Shown here: positions 16,476 through 24,494 of the stretch, piece by piece
Numbering within the stretch: the first letter of the stretch is position 1
Layout of the letters: the number at the start of each line of letters is the position of its first letter
Assembly (NCBI GenBank): GCA_949293335.1
Contig: CASFDA010000005.1
Coordinates: 1-64,000, forward strand
Direction of reading: 5' to 3'
DNA length: 64,000 nt
Source: an uncultured Spirochaetales bacterium
GTDB lineage: Bacteria > Spirochaetota > Spirochaetia > Sphaerochaetales > Sphaerochaetaceae
Program-made: the position numbers and the translations under genes
The notes under the pieces: model-generated
The model's input: the letters and a program-made list of their open reading frames with translations, nothing else
Database searches by the model: none
What the model was told of the DNA's origin: nothing

Positions 16476-17282
16476 TCAGATGTACTTTGCTCTCAGGAAC
16501 TCAACTGCCCTCTTTGCAGCTGTATCCGGATCAGGATAAGGCAGGCACTCTACTGTGCACCAGCCATCATACTTGATCTTTCCAAGTGCGCTGAAGACAT
16601 CGTCAAAATCCAGATGTCCGTCTCCAGGAGCATGACGCTGTGAAGATGCAAGATGGATGTACTTCACATACTTCTGGTTCCTGATGAGAGCCTCTCCGAT
16701 ATGTGCATCCTCAATGTTCATATGGAACACATCAGGCATCATCATGAAATTCTTCCTGTTGATCTTGTCCAGAAGCTCAGTACACTGGTCAAGGTTATTG
16801 ATGTAATCGATCTCATACCTGTTCACAGGTTCGAGAATAAGGGTCACACCCTTTGTCTCTGCATAATCAGCCACTCTGTTTGCCATATCGAGGAAAAGGG
16901 TTTCACAAAGATTCTTGTCCCTTCCAGCGATCTGTCCGCGTACCCGTCCGATGTTAACAAGTCCGCCAAACTCAGATGCGAGATCAATAAAGCCCTGGAA
17001 TGCCTTGTAAACCTCTTCTCGCCTCTCTTTGTCCTCATCTGTAAACATGAGGCCACGGGCAGCATATACCTGACCTGAAGAGATGGCACTGACTTCCATG
17101 TGATTGTCTTTCAGCAGTCTTCCAAGTTCCTGATGTGTGATCTCTCCTGGATCCTTGAGAGCAAGCTCAACACCATCGTATCCATACTCGTGGGCTTTCT
17201 TTATAGACTTCTCAAGCCCTCTCATCACGACGAATGCTGAAGGAAGAGCATTGTCTGATGCGATTGCAACACCAAGTTTCAT
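16476..17282 (-). CDS. sugar phosphate isomerase/epimerase-like TIM barrel protein
   Basis: 268 aa, AP-endonuclease-2/xylose-isomerase-like fold. Candidate metal ligands are Glu in LILEPVNRYEIDYINN, Asp/His in MMPDVFHMNIED, His in YIHLASSQRHAPGDGHLDF and Glu in WCTVECLPYPDPD. This matches hydroxypyruvate isomerase/ketose 3-epimerase relatives. Likely interconverts a ketose or sugar acid. Starts 6 nt after the stop of the LarA gene in the same operon. Confidence 0.85.
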   Translation of the reverse strand: MKLGVAIASDNALPSAFVVMRGLEKSIKKAHEYGYDGVELALKDPGEITHQELGRLLKDNHMEVSAISSGQVYAARGLMFTDEDKERREEVYKAFQGFIDLASEFGGLVNIGRVRGQIAGRDKNLCETLFLDMANRVADYAETKGVTLILEPVNRYEIDYINNLDQCTELLDKINRKNFMMMPDVFHMNIEDAHIGEALIRNQKYVKYIHLASSQRHAPGDGHLDFDDVFSALGKIKYDGWCTVECLPYPDPDTAAKRAVEFLRAKYI

Positions 17283-17288
17283 AATGAA

Positions 17289-18674
17289 TCACTCCTTTTG
17301 ACTGCGAGGTATCTCGTAAGGACCCTCTGCTATATAGATGATTGACATATCCTCAATCTTCTTTCCACTCTTTTTCGAAATATCTTCAAGCGCCTTGTCG
17401 ATAGCCACCTGATAGATTCCCTTGTCACTCTCATCTGTTCCCTTGTCAAAGAGGGATCTGATCTCAACTCCAGGCTGGAGCTGATAATATCCATGAGTGA
17501 TCTGCGGAGCATATTCGTAATAGTGGTCCTGCGGAATGCGGTCAAACACCTTCGCCCACTGCTGGACCTGCCACTGCTCAGGAAGGAACACCCAGTCTGG
17601 AGAGACAAGGAGCTTCACAAAATCCTTGCTTCCAAGAAGATGAAGGAGCGCAAGGGTCACTCTGTAGTTGGCACTTCCAATAACATGTCCCTTGTCGGTC
17701 GCATTTCCGATAGCGACAAGATATCCATCCTTCTTGAGTGCACCGAGGGAAGCAACACCGCATTTTGCAAACTGATAATGGTTGATTCCAACAAAGCCTG
17801 CATTGGTAAGGACAATATCAGCTTTTTCTGGAACCGGCACTTCAACAACATCCCTAATCTTCTCTACAGCTGCAAGATGTGCCTTCTCCAGATCTCCGGA
17901 GAATACGCCAGTGACTTCAAACGAATGATTGAGAGTAACGTTCACAATAAAGTCAACTCCTGCAAGCTTCGCGACAGCAAGGGACTCCTCGTGAACAGGA
18001 TTGTTTTCTAGATTCAGATCTCTGGCGTTCTCATCTGCCATCAGTGCCGGACCATGAAATACGTAGGTAGATTCCTCTCCGATCAGACCGGGACAGATTG
18101 TCTTCCTTCCGCCAGAAACACCTGCCATGAAATGGCTTTCAACCAAGCCTGTTGCGATCTTCAAATCCGCATTCATATACAGCGTGTCGATCATGGCCTT
18201 CGTGCCACGCTTTGTAGTTCCTACGAAAGTAAGCCTTGACTCGTCCTTTGGAAGATGGTTCTTGATCTGTACTCCGAGAGCAAATACCCTCTCGTCGATC
18301 ATGTTCCTGAGCTCTTCCTCTTTCATCTCGCGATGCATTCCTGTCGCGACGAGAACAAGGATATCCTCGGCGCGGTAGCCCGCGTCGAGGAGTGTCTCAA
18401 TGACAGGTAAAAGAATGCCAGAATCCCCTTTGTAAGGAACAGGTCTCGTGTTGTCACTGACAGCTATGCAAGCTGTCGGATGTTCCTTGGAACCTTTCTT
18501 CTCTAGTGCTACTTCCTTCAGACTCTTTGAGCCGATCGGATGTACAAGAGAATCACTTATCGCCTTCTTCGGATCACTGAGCACTTCCGGGTTCTTCATA
18601 TGTGCCACGAAAGTATGCTCAGGAAGTACGAGATCTGAAAACTCCTTTCCTAGTGGGTTTGGAACTCTAAGCAT
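17289..18674 (-). CDS. LarA-family nickel-pincer racemase/epimerase
   Basis: 461 aa. All key positions of lactate racemase LarA are present with the same spacing: Asp74 and Arg77 (SDNTRP), His114 (ATGMHREM), His181 (VESHFMAGVSGG), Lys191 (the residue linked to the nickel pincer cofactor) and His207. LarA homologues racemise or epimerise 2-hydroxy acids such as lactate, malate or sugar acids. The family needs LarB/C/E for its cofactor, and those genes are not in this window. Located between the alcohol dehydrogenase and isomerase genes; substrate probably a 2-hydroxycarboxylate used by the operon. Confidence 0.9.
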   Translation of the reverse strand: MLRVPNPLGKEFSDLVLPEHTFVAHMKNPEVLSDPKKAISDSLVHPIGSKSLKEVALEKKGSKEHPTACIAVSDNTRPVPYKGDSGILLPVIETLLDAGYRAEDILVLVATGMHREMKEEELRNMIDERVFALGVQIKNHLPKDESRLTFVGTTKRGTKAMIDTLYMNADLKIATGLVESHFMAGVSGGRKTICPGLIGEESTYVFHGPALMADENARDLNLENNPVHEESLAVAKLAGVDFIVNVTLNHSFEVTGVFSGDLEKAHLAAVEKIRDVVEVPVPEKADIVLTNAGFVGINHYQFAKCGVASLGALKKDGYLVAIGNATDKGHVIGSANYRVTLALLHLLGSKDFVKLLVSPDWVFLPEQWQVQQWAKVFDRIPQDHYYEYAPQITHGYYQLQPGVEIRSLFDKGTDESDKGIYQVAIDKALEDISKKSGKKIEDMSIIYIAEGPYEIPRSQKE

Positions 18675-18695
18675 TTCTTTTCACCTACCTAATAA

Positions 18696-19979
18696 TTACA
18701 TTTCCTTGATGATGGAAAGATCACCTGTAGCAGCTGCCTTGAGAATTGGGAGCATGTACTCATCAACGTCATCAGCTGTCATTGGAACTGGCATGTTCTG
18801 AAGCTTCATCTTCAGATCAGGATCCTTTGCTGCTGCAATAGCTCTTGTGATATGAACCTCTTCCTTGAAGCCCTTGAGATCAGAAAGCTTTGTAGGAGCT
18901 CCGATGCTCTTGGAGAAGTTGATCATAGCTTCTGCTACTGCCATTGCAAGATCTCTGCCCTCAAGCTTGTCCATATCCTTGTCAGAATATCCATGAGCCT
19001 TGAAAATGTTGCCTACAACGTGGAGCTGAGGCTGAATTGCCTTGCTGTAGAATACAGCATAGTACGGATTCATAAGACCGCAAGCAGTTCCGTGGCTTAC
19101 AATGTCAACGAGGCTGAAGGATGTGAGGTGTGCACCACTTGTTCCTCCGACCATGATTGCATAGCCGCCAAGGTCTGTTGCAAGACCGATAGCCTCTCTT
19201 GCCTTCTCGTCCTTAGGATTCTTCACAACGTCCTTAGCATATGTTGTAACAAGACCGATTGCGCACTCAGCAAGCTCTTTTGCCTCATCATATGCCTCAC
19301 CCTTAGCGCCACAGAATACCTCGAAAGTATGTGCAATTGCGTCAAGAGCTCCATCAAGTGTTACACTCAGTGGCATTGTGCAAGTTACCTTGTAATCGAA
19401 GATAGCATGTGCAGGTGTGATCGCAGGATCAACAATAAGCTTCTTCTGTCCAGCAACTGGGTCAGTGATGTTTGAATACTTTGTCAGGTGTGCGCCTGAA
19501 GATGCAGATGTCTCAACAGCAACAACTGGAGTCATCTTAGCTCCTGTCTCCTTGAGGAATGCTGTGACCTTTCCTGTTCCGAAGTACTCATCGATCTCTG
19601 GAGTTACCTTCTCGCCAAGTGCAGCGAGCATGCTAGCTGCCTTACAAGCATCGATTGTTGAACCACCGCCAACAGCAACGATGCAGTCTGGCTTGTACTG
19701 AAGAACATATGTTGTGAGGCGATATACGTCCTCTCTTGGTGCGTTTGGCTTTACATCTGGAGCAATATTACCACCAGCAAGCTCAACACCTGCCTTCTCG
19801 AGATAACCCTTGATCTCGTCAGCAACTGGCTTCATATAAGTATAGTTGGAGACAAGGAGAGCCTTCTTTCCATATGATGCAGCAACAGGGCCAACTTCCT
19901 TGAGGCAGCCGAGTCCGAAAGTGTAGGCATCGCCCTTCCACTTCTTAAGAAGGTCATATGACCTCTTCATGTAGTCCAT
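18696..19979 (-). CDS. iron-dependent (group III) alcohol dehydrogenase
   Basis: 427 aa from ATG 19979, which has AAAGGAG 6-8 nt upstream. Nucleotide site VAVGGGSTIDACKAASML (GGGSxxD), and metal-binding histidines in LDGALDAIAHTFEVF and VDIVSHGTACGLMNPYYAVF. Oxidises or reduces a primary or secondary alcohol with NAD(P). In this operon it may act on a hydroxy acid or sugar alcohol partner of the LarA product. High-confidence family, unknown substrate. Confidence 0.92.
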   Translation of the reverse strand: MDYMKRSYDLLKKWKGDAYTFGLGCLKEVGPVAASYGKKALLVSNYTYMKPVADEIKGYLEKAGVELAGGNIAPDVKPNAPREDVYRLTTYVLQYKPDCIVAVGGGSTIDACKAASMLAALGEKVTPEIDEYFGTGKVTAFLKETGAKMTPVVAVETSASSGAHLTKYSNITDPVAGQKKLIVDPAITPAHAIFDYKVTCTMPLSVTLDGALDAIAHTFEVFCGAKGEAYDEAKELAECAIGLVTTYAKDVVKNPKDEKAREAIGLATDLGGYAIMVGGTSGAHLTSFSLVDIVSHGTACGLMNPYYAVFYSKAIQPQLHVVGNIFKAHGYSDKDMDKLEGRDLAMAVAEAMINFSKSIGAPTKLSDLKGFKEEVHITRAIAAAKDPDLKMKLQNMPVPMTADDVDEYMLPILKAAATGDLSIIKEM

Positions 19980-20054
19980 TTTGTACTCCTTTCCAGGCCA
20001 GAAAGGCCTGGATAAAATCAAAAATCTAACAACCTGAATATAGTCAGGGCTACC

Positions 20055-20987
20055 TTATTTGGCAAGGAGCTCCTTGACTGTCTTCACGATGTTATCTGCA
20101 GAAAGACCATACTTTGCAAGAAGATCTGTGTAAGGTCCTGTCTCGCCGAACTTGTCGTTGATAGCGATGTTGCTTACCTTGCACTTGATCTGCTCCGGGA
20201 ATGCCTTTTCTGCAATAGCGGATGCAAAACCACCAGCAAGGAGATGCTCCTCAACTGTAACAAGAGCACCTGTCTTCTTCACAGAAGCAAAGAGGGAATC
20301 TGTATCAAGTGGCTTGACGAACGGTACGCTGAATACCTCTGCGCTGATTCCTTCCTTCTTCAGAAGTGCCTCAGCCTCAACTGCCATGCTGGCTGTAATT
20401 CCATTAGCAGCGATAGTGACATCAGTTCCTTCTGTGATCTTGATAGCCTTGCAAGCCTTGAAATCCTCTTCCTTTGTCTCGATGTCAGGCATAGCATTCC
20501 TGTTGAGTCTGATATATACAGGCTTCTTTACAGAAAGAGCATACTCGAGAGCAAGTTCTGCCTGATGGGAATCGGAAGGTACGATGACTTCCATGTTCGG
20601 AAGAGCACGGAAGATAGCAATATCTTCGATTGCCTGATGGCTTGCGCCGTCGAATGAGTCTGAAAGTCCGCCATAAGCACCTGCGATGATTACAGGAAGC
20701 TTGTTGTAGCACATATCATTCCTGATCTGATCAAGGCTCTTGAGGGAAAGGAAGATTGCGAATGCGTTGATAACCGGATGATAACCGCATGTAGCAAGAC
20801 CTGCGGCCATGCCAGCGAGGTTACCCTCTGCAACGCCAACGTTATAGAATCTCTCAGGGAACTCCTTGCCGAAGAGGGCACTCTTCGTGGAGGATGAGAC
20901 ATCTGCATCAAGAACAACGAGTTCAGGATGCTTCTTACCCATTTCTACAAGATGCTTTCCAAAAGCATCACGCATTGCCAAACTCAT
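20055..20987 (-). CDS. transketolase, C-terminal subunit
   Basis: 310 aa. Pyrimidine-binding half: VVLDADVSSSTK, RFYNVGVAEGNLAGMAAGLA (the Glu activates ThDP), and FDGASHQAIEDIAIFRALPNMEV, then a C-terminal domain with LVTVEEHLLAGGFASAI. Forms one active site with the N-terminal subunit encoded just upstream (4-nt overlap). Split transketolases in catabolic operons transfer a C2 unit from a pathway-specific ketose phosphate. Confidence 0.93.
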   Translation of the reverse strand: MSLAMRDAFGKHLVEMGKKHPELVVLDADVSSSTKSALFGKEFPERFYNVGVAEGNLAGMAAGLATCGYHPVINAFAIFLSLKSLDQIRNDMCYNKLPVIIAGAYGGLSDSFDGASHQAIEDIAIFRALPNMEVIVPSDSHQAELALEYALSVKKPVYIRLNRNAMPDIETKEEDFKACKAIKITEGTDVTIAANGITASMAVEAEALLKKEGISAEVFSVPFVKPLDTDSLFASVKKTGALVTVEEHLLAGGFASAIAEKAFPEQIKCKVSNIAINDKFGETGPYTDLLAKYGLSADNIVKTVKELLAK

Positions 20988-21874
20988 AGAAGCGCCTCCT
21001 TCTTGTCAGCATCAGCATTGAGCTGCTTGATACCAATCTCATAGTGCTCATCGTCGATAGCTGCTCCATGCCATGTGTTCTTGCCTTCGGAGAAGTCTAC
21101 GCGTGCACCCTTGATTGTGTCGTAGATACATGCCTTCGGCCAGATGTCATCACTGTCCATCCATTCGAAGGACTTGAGGATATCCTCAGTGTTGTTTCCG
21201 TCATACTTTTCTTCGTTGACGTGCCAGCCAAATGCCTTGAGCTTGTCTCTCAGTGGCTCGAGGTCGAGGATCTGTGATTCTGTACCATCAAGCTGTACCT
21301 TGTTGTAGTCAATCATGAGGATAAGTCCCTGTGGCTTGTACTTTGCAGCTGCAAGGAAGGCTTCCCAAGTTGATCCCTCATCAAGGCATCCCTCACCTGT
21401 CATGACATATGTCTTGTAGTTCTTTCCGCTGAGACGGGCTGCCTCTGCCATGCCAAGAGCTACGGAAACACCATGTCCGAGAGCACCTGTGCTCATGTCA
21501 ACTCCAGGAATCTTGAGCATTGCAGGATGTCCCTGAAGATAGCTGCCGAGCTTTCTGAAAGAGTGCACATCCTCAAGAGGGAAATAGCCCCTTGCACCAA
21601 GAACTGTGTAATAGTTTACACTTGCATGTCCCTTGGAAAGGATGAAGCGGTCACGATCTTCCCAGCTTGGATTCTTCGGATCGATGTTAAGCCTGTTGAA
21701 GTAAAGGCTTGTCGTAAGCTCAATAGCACTAGATGAACCACCCCAGTGTCCTGTCTGTCTCTCATGAAGTACAGTGAACATGATTTCCCTGAAACATGCC
21801 GCTAGATACGCAAGTTCTTTTGCGTTCATCTTGCGGGAAGGATCAGAGAGCAATTCCATCAACTTTTCCCTCAT
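20984..21874 (-). CDS. transketolase, N-terminal subunit
   Basis: 296 aa from ATG 21874 (AAGGAGAAG upstream). ThDP/Mg2+ half with HWGGSSSAIELTTSLYF, RDRFILSKGHASVNYYTVL, GALGHGVSVALGMAEAARL and the GDG-like TGEGCLDEGSTWEAFLAAAKYK. First gene of the GntR-controlled operon. Acts with the downstream C-terminal subunit. Confidence 0.93.
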   Translation of the reverse strand: MREKLMELLSDPSRKMNAKELAYLAACFREIMFTVLHERQTGHWGGSSSAIELTTSLYFNRLNIDPKNPSWEDRDRFILSKGHASVNYYTVLGARGYFPLEDVHSFRKLGSYLQGHPAMLKIPGVDMSTGALGHGVSVALGMAEAARLSGKNYKTYVMTGEGCLDEGSTWEAFLAAAKYKPQGLILMIDYNKVQLDGTESQILDLEPLRDKLKAFGWHVNEEKYDGNNTEDILKSFEWMDSDDIWPKACIYDTIKGARVDFSEGKNTWHGAAIDDEHYEIGIKQLNADADKKEALL

Positions 21875-21909
21875 TTTTCTTCTCCTTGTGCAAAAGATGA
21901 TTTTTGCTT

Positions 21910-21925
21910 TTGTATACAATATACA
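21910..21925. promoter_or_regulatory. GntR operator-like palindrome 1
   Basis: TTGTATACAA (21910-21919) is a perfect 10-bp palindrome, and TGTATA-CAA-TATACA is a wider one covering 21911-21925. It lies 36 nt before the transketolase start and 145 nt before gntR. FCD-type GntR proteins favour such TTGTATAC-like sites. Confidence 0.65.
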
Positions 21926-21996
21926 TATCATGGAAAAATTCAGATGTCAAACTCTTTTTTGCCATCTCAACTTATTAAATTATATAATATTGAATT

Positions 21997-22014
21997 TTGT
22001 ATACGATACACCAA
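21997..22014. promoter_or_regulatory. GntR operator-like palindrome 2
   Basis: TTGTATACGATACACCAA contains TGTAT-ACG-ATACA. It shares TTGTATACnATA with palindrome 1 about 87 bp away. Paired sites in a divergent promoter suggest autoregulation together with operon repression. Confidence 0.65.
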
Positions 22015-22069
22015 ATTTATTTGACTACCACCCTTTTCTCCTTTAATATCGAAAACATAGGTGGAATAG

Positions 22070-22711
22070 ATGAAAATCGTACGTGAAAGCCTGGCGGATC
22101 AGGTTTACAAATCCGTGAAGGATGAAATACTCAATGGCAATCTGAAGTTCGGAGACAAGATAAGCGAGGACAGTCTCGCAATCCAATTCGGAGTCTCAAG
22201 GACACCTATCCGGGAAGCATTGAGAATGCTTTCTGAGTATGGCCTTATAGAGCTCTCCCCTCGCTCACACGCATCGATCGCATTCATCTCTGACGAGGAT
22301 GCAAGGGATATAGCGGACCTGAGGATTGATCTTGAGCTTTTTGCGCTCGACCATATCAAGGAAAGCGTCTTCTTGAAAATGCTTCCTGAAATTTCACGTT
22401 ATGCAGCCGACTGCCAGTATGCGTCTTCTGTCGGAGATAGGGCAAAGTCATTCGAGCAGGACAGTCTATTTCATCTCGCCATCGTCAAAAGCACTGGGAA
22501 CAAGGCCCTTATAAACGCCTATGAGAAGCTTGACGCGAAGATCCAGATGCTCAGAGTTGAGCAGAATCTTCCCGAAGGAAGGCTCAATGACTATCTGATG
22601 CAGCACCTGAAGCTTATCGAATTGCTGAAAAACGGCAGGATCGATGATGCGAAAACGCTGACGGCAGATCATATCAAACACGAAAGCGGAAGAGCTTTCC
22701 AAGAAAAATAA
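22070..22711 (+). CDS. GntR-family regulator, FCD (FadR) subclass
   Basis: 213 aa. N-terminal winged helix (about 5-70) with ISEDSLAIQFGVSRTPIREALRMLSEYGLIEL. The C-terminal all-helical FCD domain (75-205) has metal/ligand residues in the pattern D-x3-H (DSLFHLAI), then H in MQHLKLIELL and ADHIKHE. FCD regulators bind carboxylic acids and release DNA. Divergent from the split transketolase/LarA operon, with two matching palindromes between them. Confidence 0.92.
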   Translation: MKIVRESLADQVYKSVKDEILNGNLKFGDKISEDSLAIQFGVSRTPIREALRMLSEYGLIELSPRSHASIAFISDEDARDIADLRIDLELFALDHIKESVFLKMLPEISRYAADCQYASSVGDRAKSFEQDSLFHLAIVKSTGNKALINAYEKLDAKIQMLRVEQNLPEGRLNDYLMQHLKLIELLKNGRIDDAKTLTADHIKHESGRAFQEK

Positions 22712-22735
22712 TAGGGCCTTAAGAAAGACCCTATT
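22710..22735. terminator. bidirectional terminator between gntR and the racemase gene
   Basis: AATAGGG (22710-22716) pairs with CCCTATT (22729-22735) between the two convergent stops. Flanking T/A-rich stretches are modest on both sides. Confidence 0.65.
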
Positions 22736-22758
22736 GAACTTGCCGAATCTTAATTCTT

Positions 22759-23421
22759 TTATTTTTCAAGCTCGTGAAGCTTGTCAACGACCTCGGCAAT
22801 ACATGTTTCCGGACTTGTGAGCACGGTCTTTGCAGTTGCCTCTTCGCAAAGCTTCTTAGCAGTTGCCATTGAAGCCTGTGCGAGCACGATGACGTCGGCA
22901 TCCTTGCAAGTCCTGCTCAGATCTGCAAGTCTTGCGTCATGCCCCTTCACGTCCCCTGCATTCAGAAGAGTCATGGCTTCTGTGTCAAGATAACTTTTTA
23001 CAACTACTTTCTTCTTCGCTTTCTCCGCCTCTCCCAATATTTTGGAGACTGTCGGATCTACAGTAGTAGGTGCGGTTGCGAGAACAGCAATATTGCTCCC
23101 TCTCACCACGGCCTCCCTGCACATTGCATCATCAATAGAGACAATCGGCATCGGGAATGAAGCGAGGATCTCCTTCACAAAAGGAGTGAGGGAAGAACAG
23201 GTAACGCAGATAAGATCTGGATTCTCGAGAGAAGCGGAAAGAAGATCAAGATAGAGCTTCTGTCTGTTCTCTGGCGGAAAATACCCTTTCTTCTTTGCGT
23301 TAGTGACAAGGAATTCGTCAAGAAGACTTGTCACCTCAAGTTCTTTTCCATAAGCCCCGATAAGCTGTGAAGGAAAAGATTCATATACGCTTTTGACGGT
23401 GTGTAACAATGTTACCTTCAT
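22759..23421 (-). CDS. Asp/Glu/hydantoin racemase-family protein
   Basis: 220 aa. The first catalytic segment LICVTCSSLTPF carries Cys75; the region of the second catalytic cysteine reads VIVLAQASMA, with no Cys. Two-cysteine racemases use both residues, so this one-cysteine version may be an isomerase, decarboxylase-like enzyme or racemase of a different type. Last gene of the pdxA2-tct operon, after an attenuator hairpin. Its own Shine-Dalgarno (GGAG) lies just after that hairpin. Confidence 0.8.
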   Translation of the reverse strand: MKVTLLHTVKSVYESFPSQLIGAYGKELEVTSLLDEFLVTNAKKKGYFPPENRQKLYLDLLSASLENPDLICVTCSSLTPFVKEILASFPMPIVSIDDAMCREAVVRGSNIAVLATAPTTVDPTVSKILGEAEKAKKKVVVKSYLDTEAMTLLNAGDVKGHDARLADLSRTCKDADVIVLAQASMATAKKLCEEATAKTVLTSPETCIAEVVDKLHELEK

Positions 23422-23433
23422 GATTCCACTCCA

Positions 23434-23462
23434 AAAAGGAGGGGGACTTTGAAATCCCCCTC
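23434..23462 (-). terminator. attenuator hairpin after tctC (copy 1)
   Basis: GAGGGGGA (23439-23446), 8-nt loop, TCCCCCTC (23455-23462), followed on the minus strand by TTTTT. It lies between the binding-protein stop and the racemase start, so it probably reduces downstream expression and stabilises the tctC end. Confidence 0.75.
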
Positions 23463-23484
23463 ATTGCTTTTTCAAGCTTTATGC

Positions 23485-24471
23485 TTACTTGTCCTTACCA
23501 ATCTGCTGCAGGTAATCTACCTGGAACTCAGTCATGTATTCTTTTGCTGCATGCCTGTCAAGATACATTGGAACAAGACCATTCTTAGTGATGTATGCTT
23601 CCCATTCCGGAGTCTGAGCAACCTGAGCAAAGATACCTGACCAGTAGTCAGCAGCGGCTTCTGACATTCCACCAGGTCCGACAATTCCTCTCCAGTTAGG
23701 AACATCACATGCCTCGTAACCGAACTCTACGATTGTAGGCATATCCTTGAGAAGCTCTGTCTCGAAGCGATTCTCTGAAAGTCCCACGATCGGTGTCATG
23801 CGGCCTGCGAGAATGTACTGCTCACAAGATGCTGGCTTACCAAGAACGAGATCAACGTGTCCTCCGAGGAGAGCAGTGATTGCAGAAGAAGTACTGTCGT
23901 TCGTGATATATGCGAGCTTTGTCTCGTCTACACCAAGAGACCTGAGCATAGCATTGTATGTCTCAATGTCGTCGCCCTTGCTTCCTGCGATGACAACTCT
24001 TTCACCAGCTGCGAGAGCGTCAAGTACATCCTGGAAAGTCTTGTACTTTGAAAGCTCTCCTGTGAGGATGAGGTGATTGTCAACAGCCATGAGAGCAAGC
24101 GGTGTGAAGTTCTCAATACGGTTATTTGTATTCAGACACATCGGCATGAGGTCTCCAGAGTTGAAGGTGAGGATGTTGTGGTTGGCCCTTGGTCCTGTAA
24201 GACGGGAAACGTTGAGCCTTCCTACCTCTCCACCACCATCTGTCTGATAGTCGATAACGATGTTCGCATCAGAGAAATGATTGGTTGTGATGGAGTTCTT
24301 GATCTCCTGTGTGAAGATGTCAGATCCACCTCCTGGGCTGGATGTGCATGTCCATGTAACAGTCTGTGACGGTGTGAATGAGTCACCACTTCCCCCGTCG
24401 CTTGCGCCGCCGGCAAATGCCATTGAGCAAACAAGGAGCAGCGAGAAGGCAAGTACTAATACCTTTTTCAT
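23485..24471 (-). CDS. tctC: TTT transporter solute-binding protein (TctC family), copy 1
   Basis: 328 aa, secreted. Signal peptide MKKVLVLAFSLLLVCSMAFA with GG after it, then the Bug/TctC fold: WTCTSSPGGGSDIFTQ near the N-terminus, ITALLGGHVDLVLGKPASCEQYI and VEFGYEACDVPNWRGIVGPGG. Binds a carboxylate in the periplasm and delivers it to TctAB. Encoded directly after tctA; followed by an attenuator hairpin. Substrate unknown. Confidence 0.92.
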   Translation of the reverse strand: MKKVLVLAFSLLLVCSMAFAGGASDGGSGDSFTPSQTVTWTCTSSPGGGSDIFTQEIKNSITTNHFSDANIVIDYQTDGGGEVGRLNVSRLTGPRANHNILTFNSGDLMPMCLNTNNRIENFTPLALMAVDNHLILTGELSKYKTFQDVLDALAAGERVVIAGSKGDDIETYNAMLRSLGVDETKLAYITNDSTSSAITALLGGHVDLVLGKPASCEQYILAGRMTPIVGLSENRFETELLKDMPTIVEFGYEACDVPNWRGIVGPGGMSEAAADYWSGIFAQVAQTPEWEAYITKNGLVPMYLDRHAAKEYMTEFQVDYLQQIGKDK

Positions 24472-24494
24472 TTTATATCCTCCTATTGTTTGGA

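Noticed and set aside
20055-21874. Split transketolase as part of a sulfoquinovose (sulfo-transketolase) pathway
   Set aside because: No sulfosugar-specific isomerase, kinase or sulfolactaldehyde enzyme recognised; split transketolases occur in many pathways.
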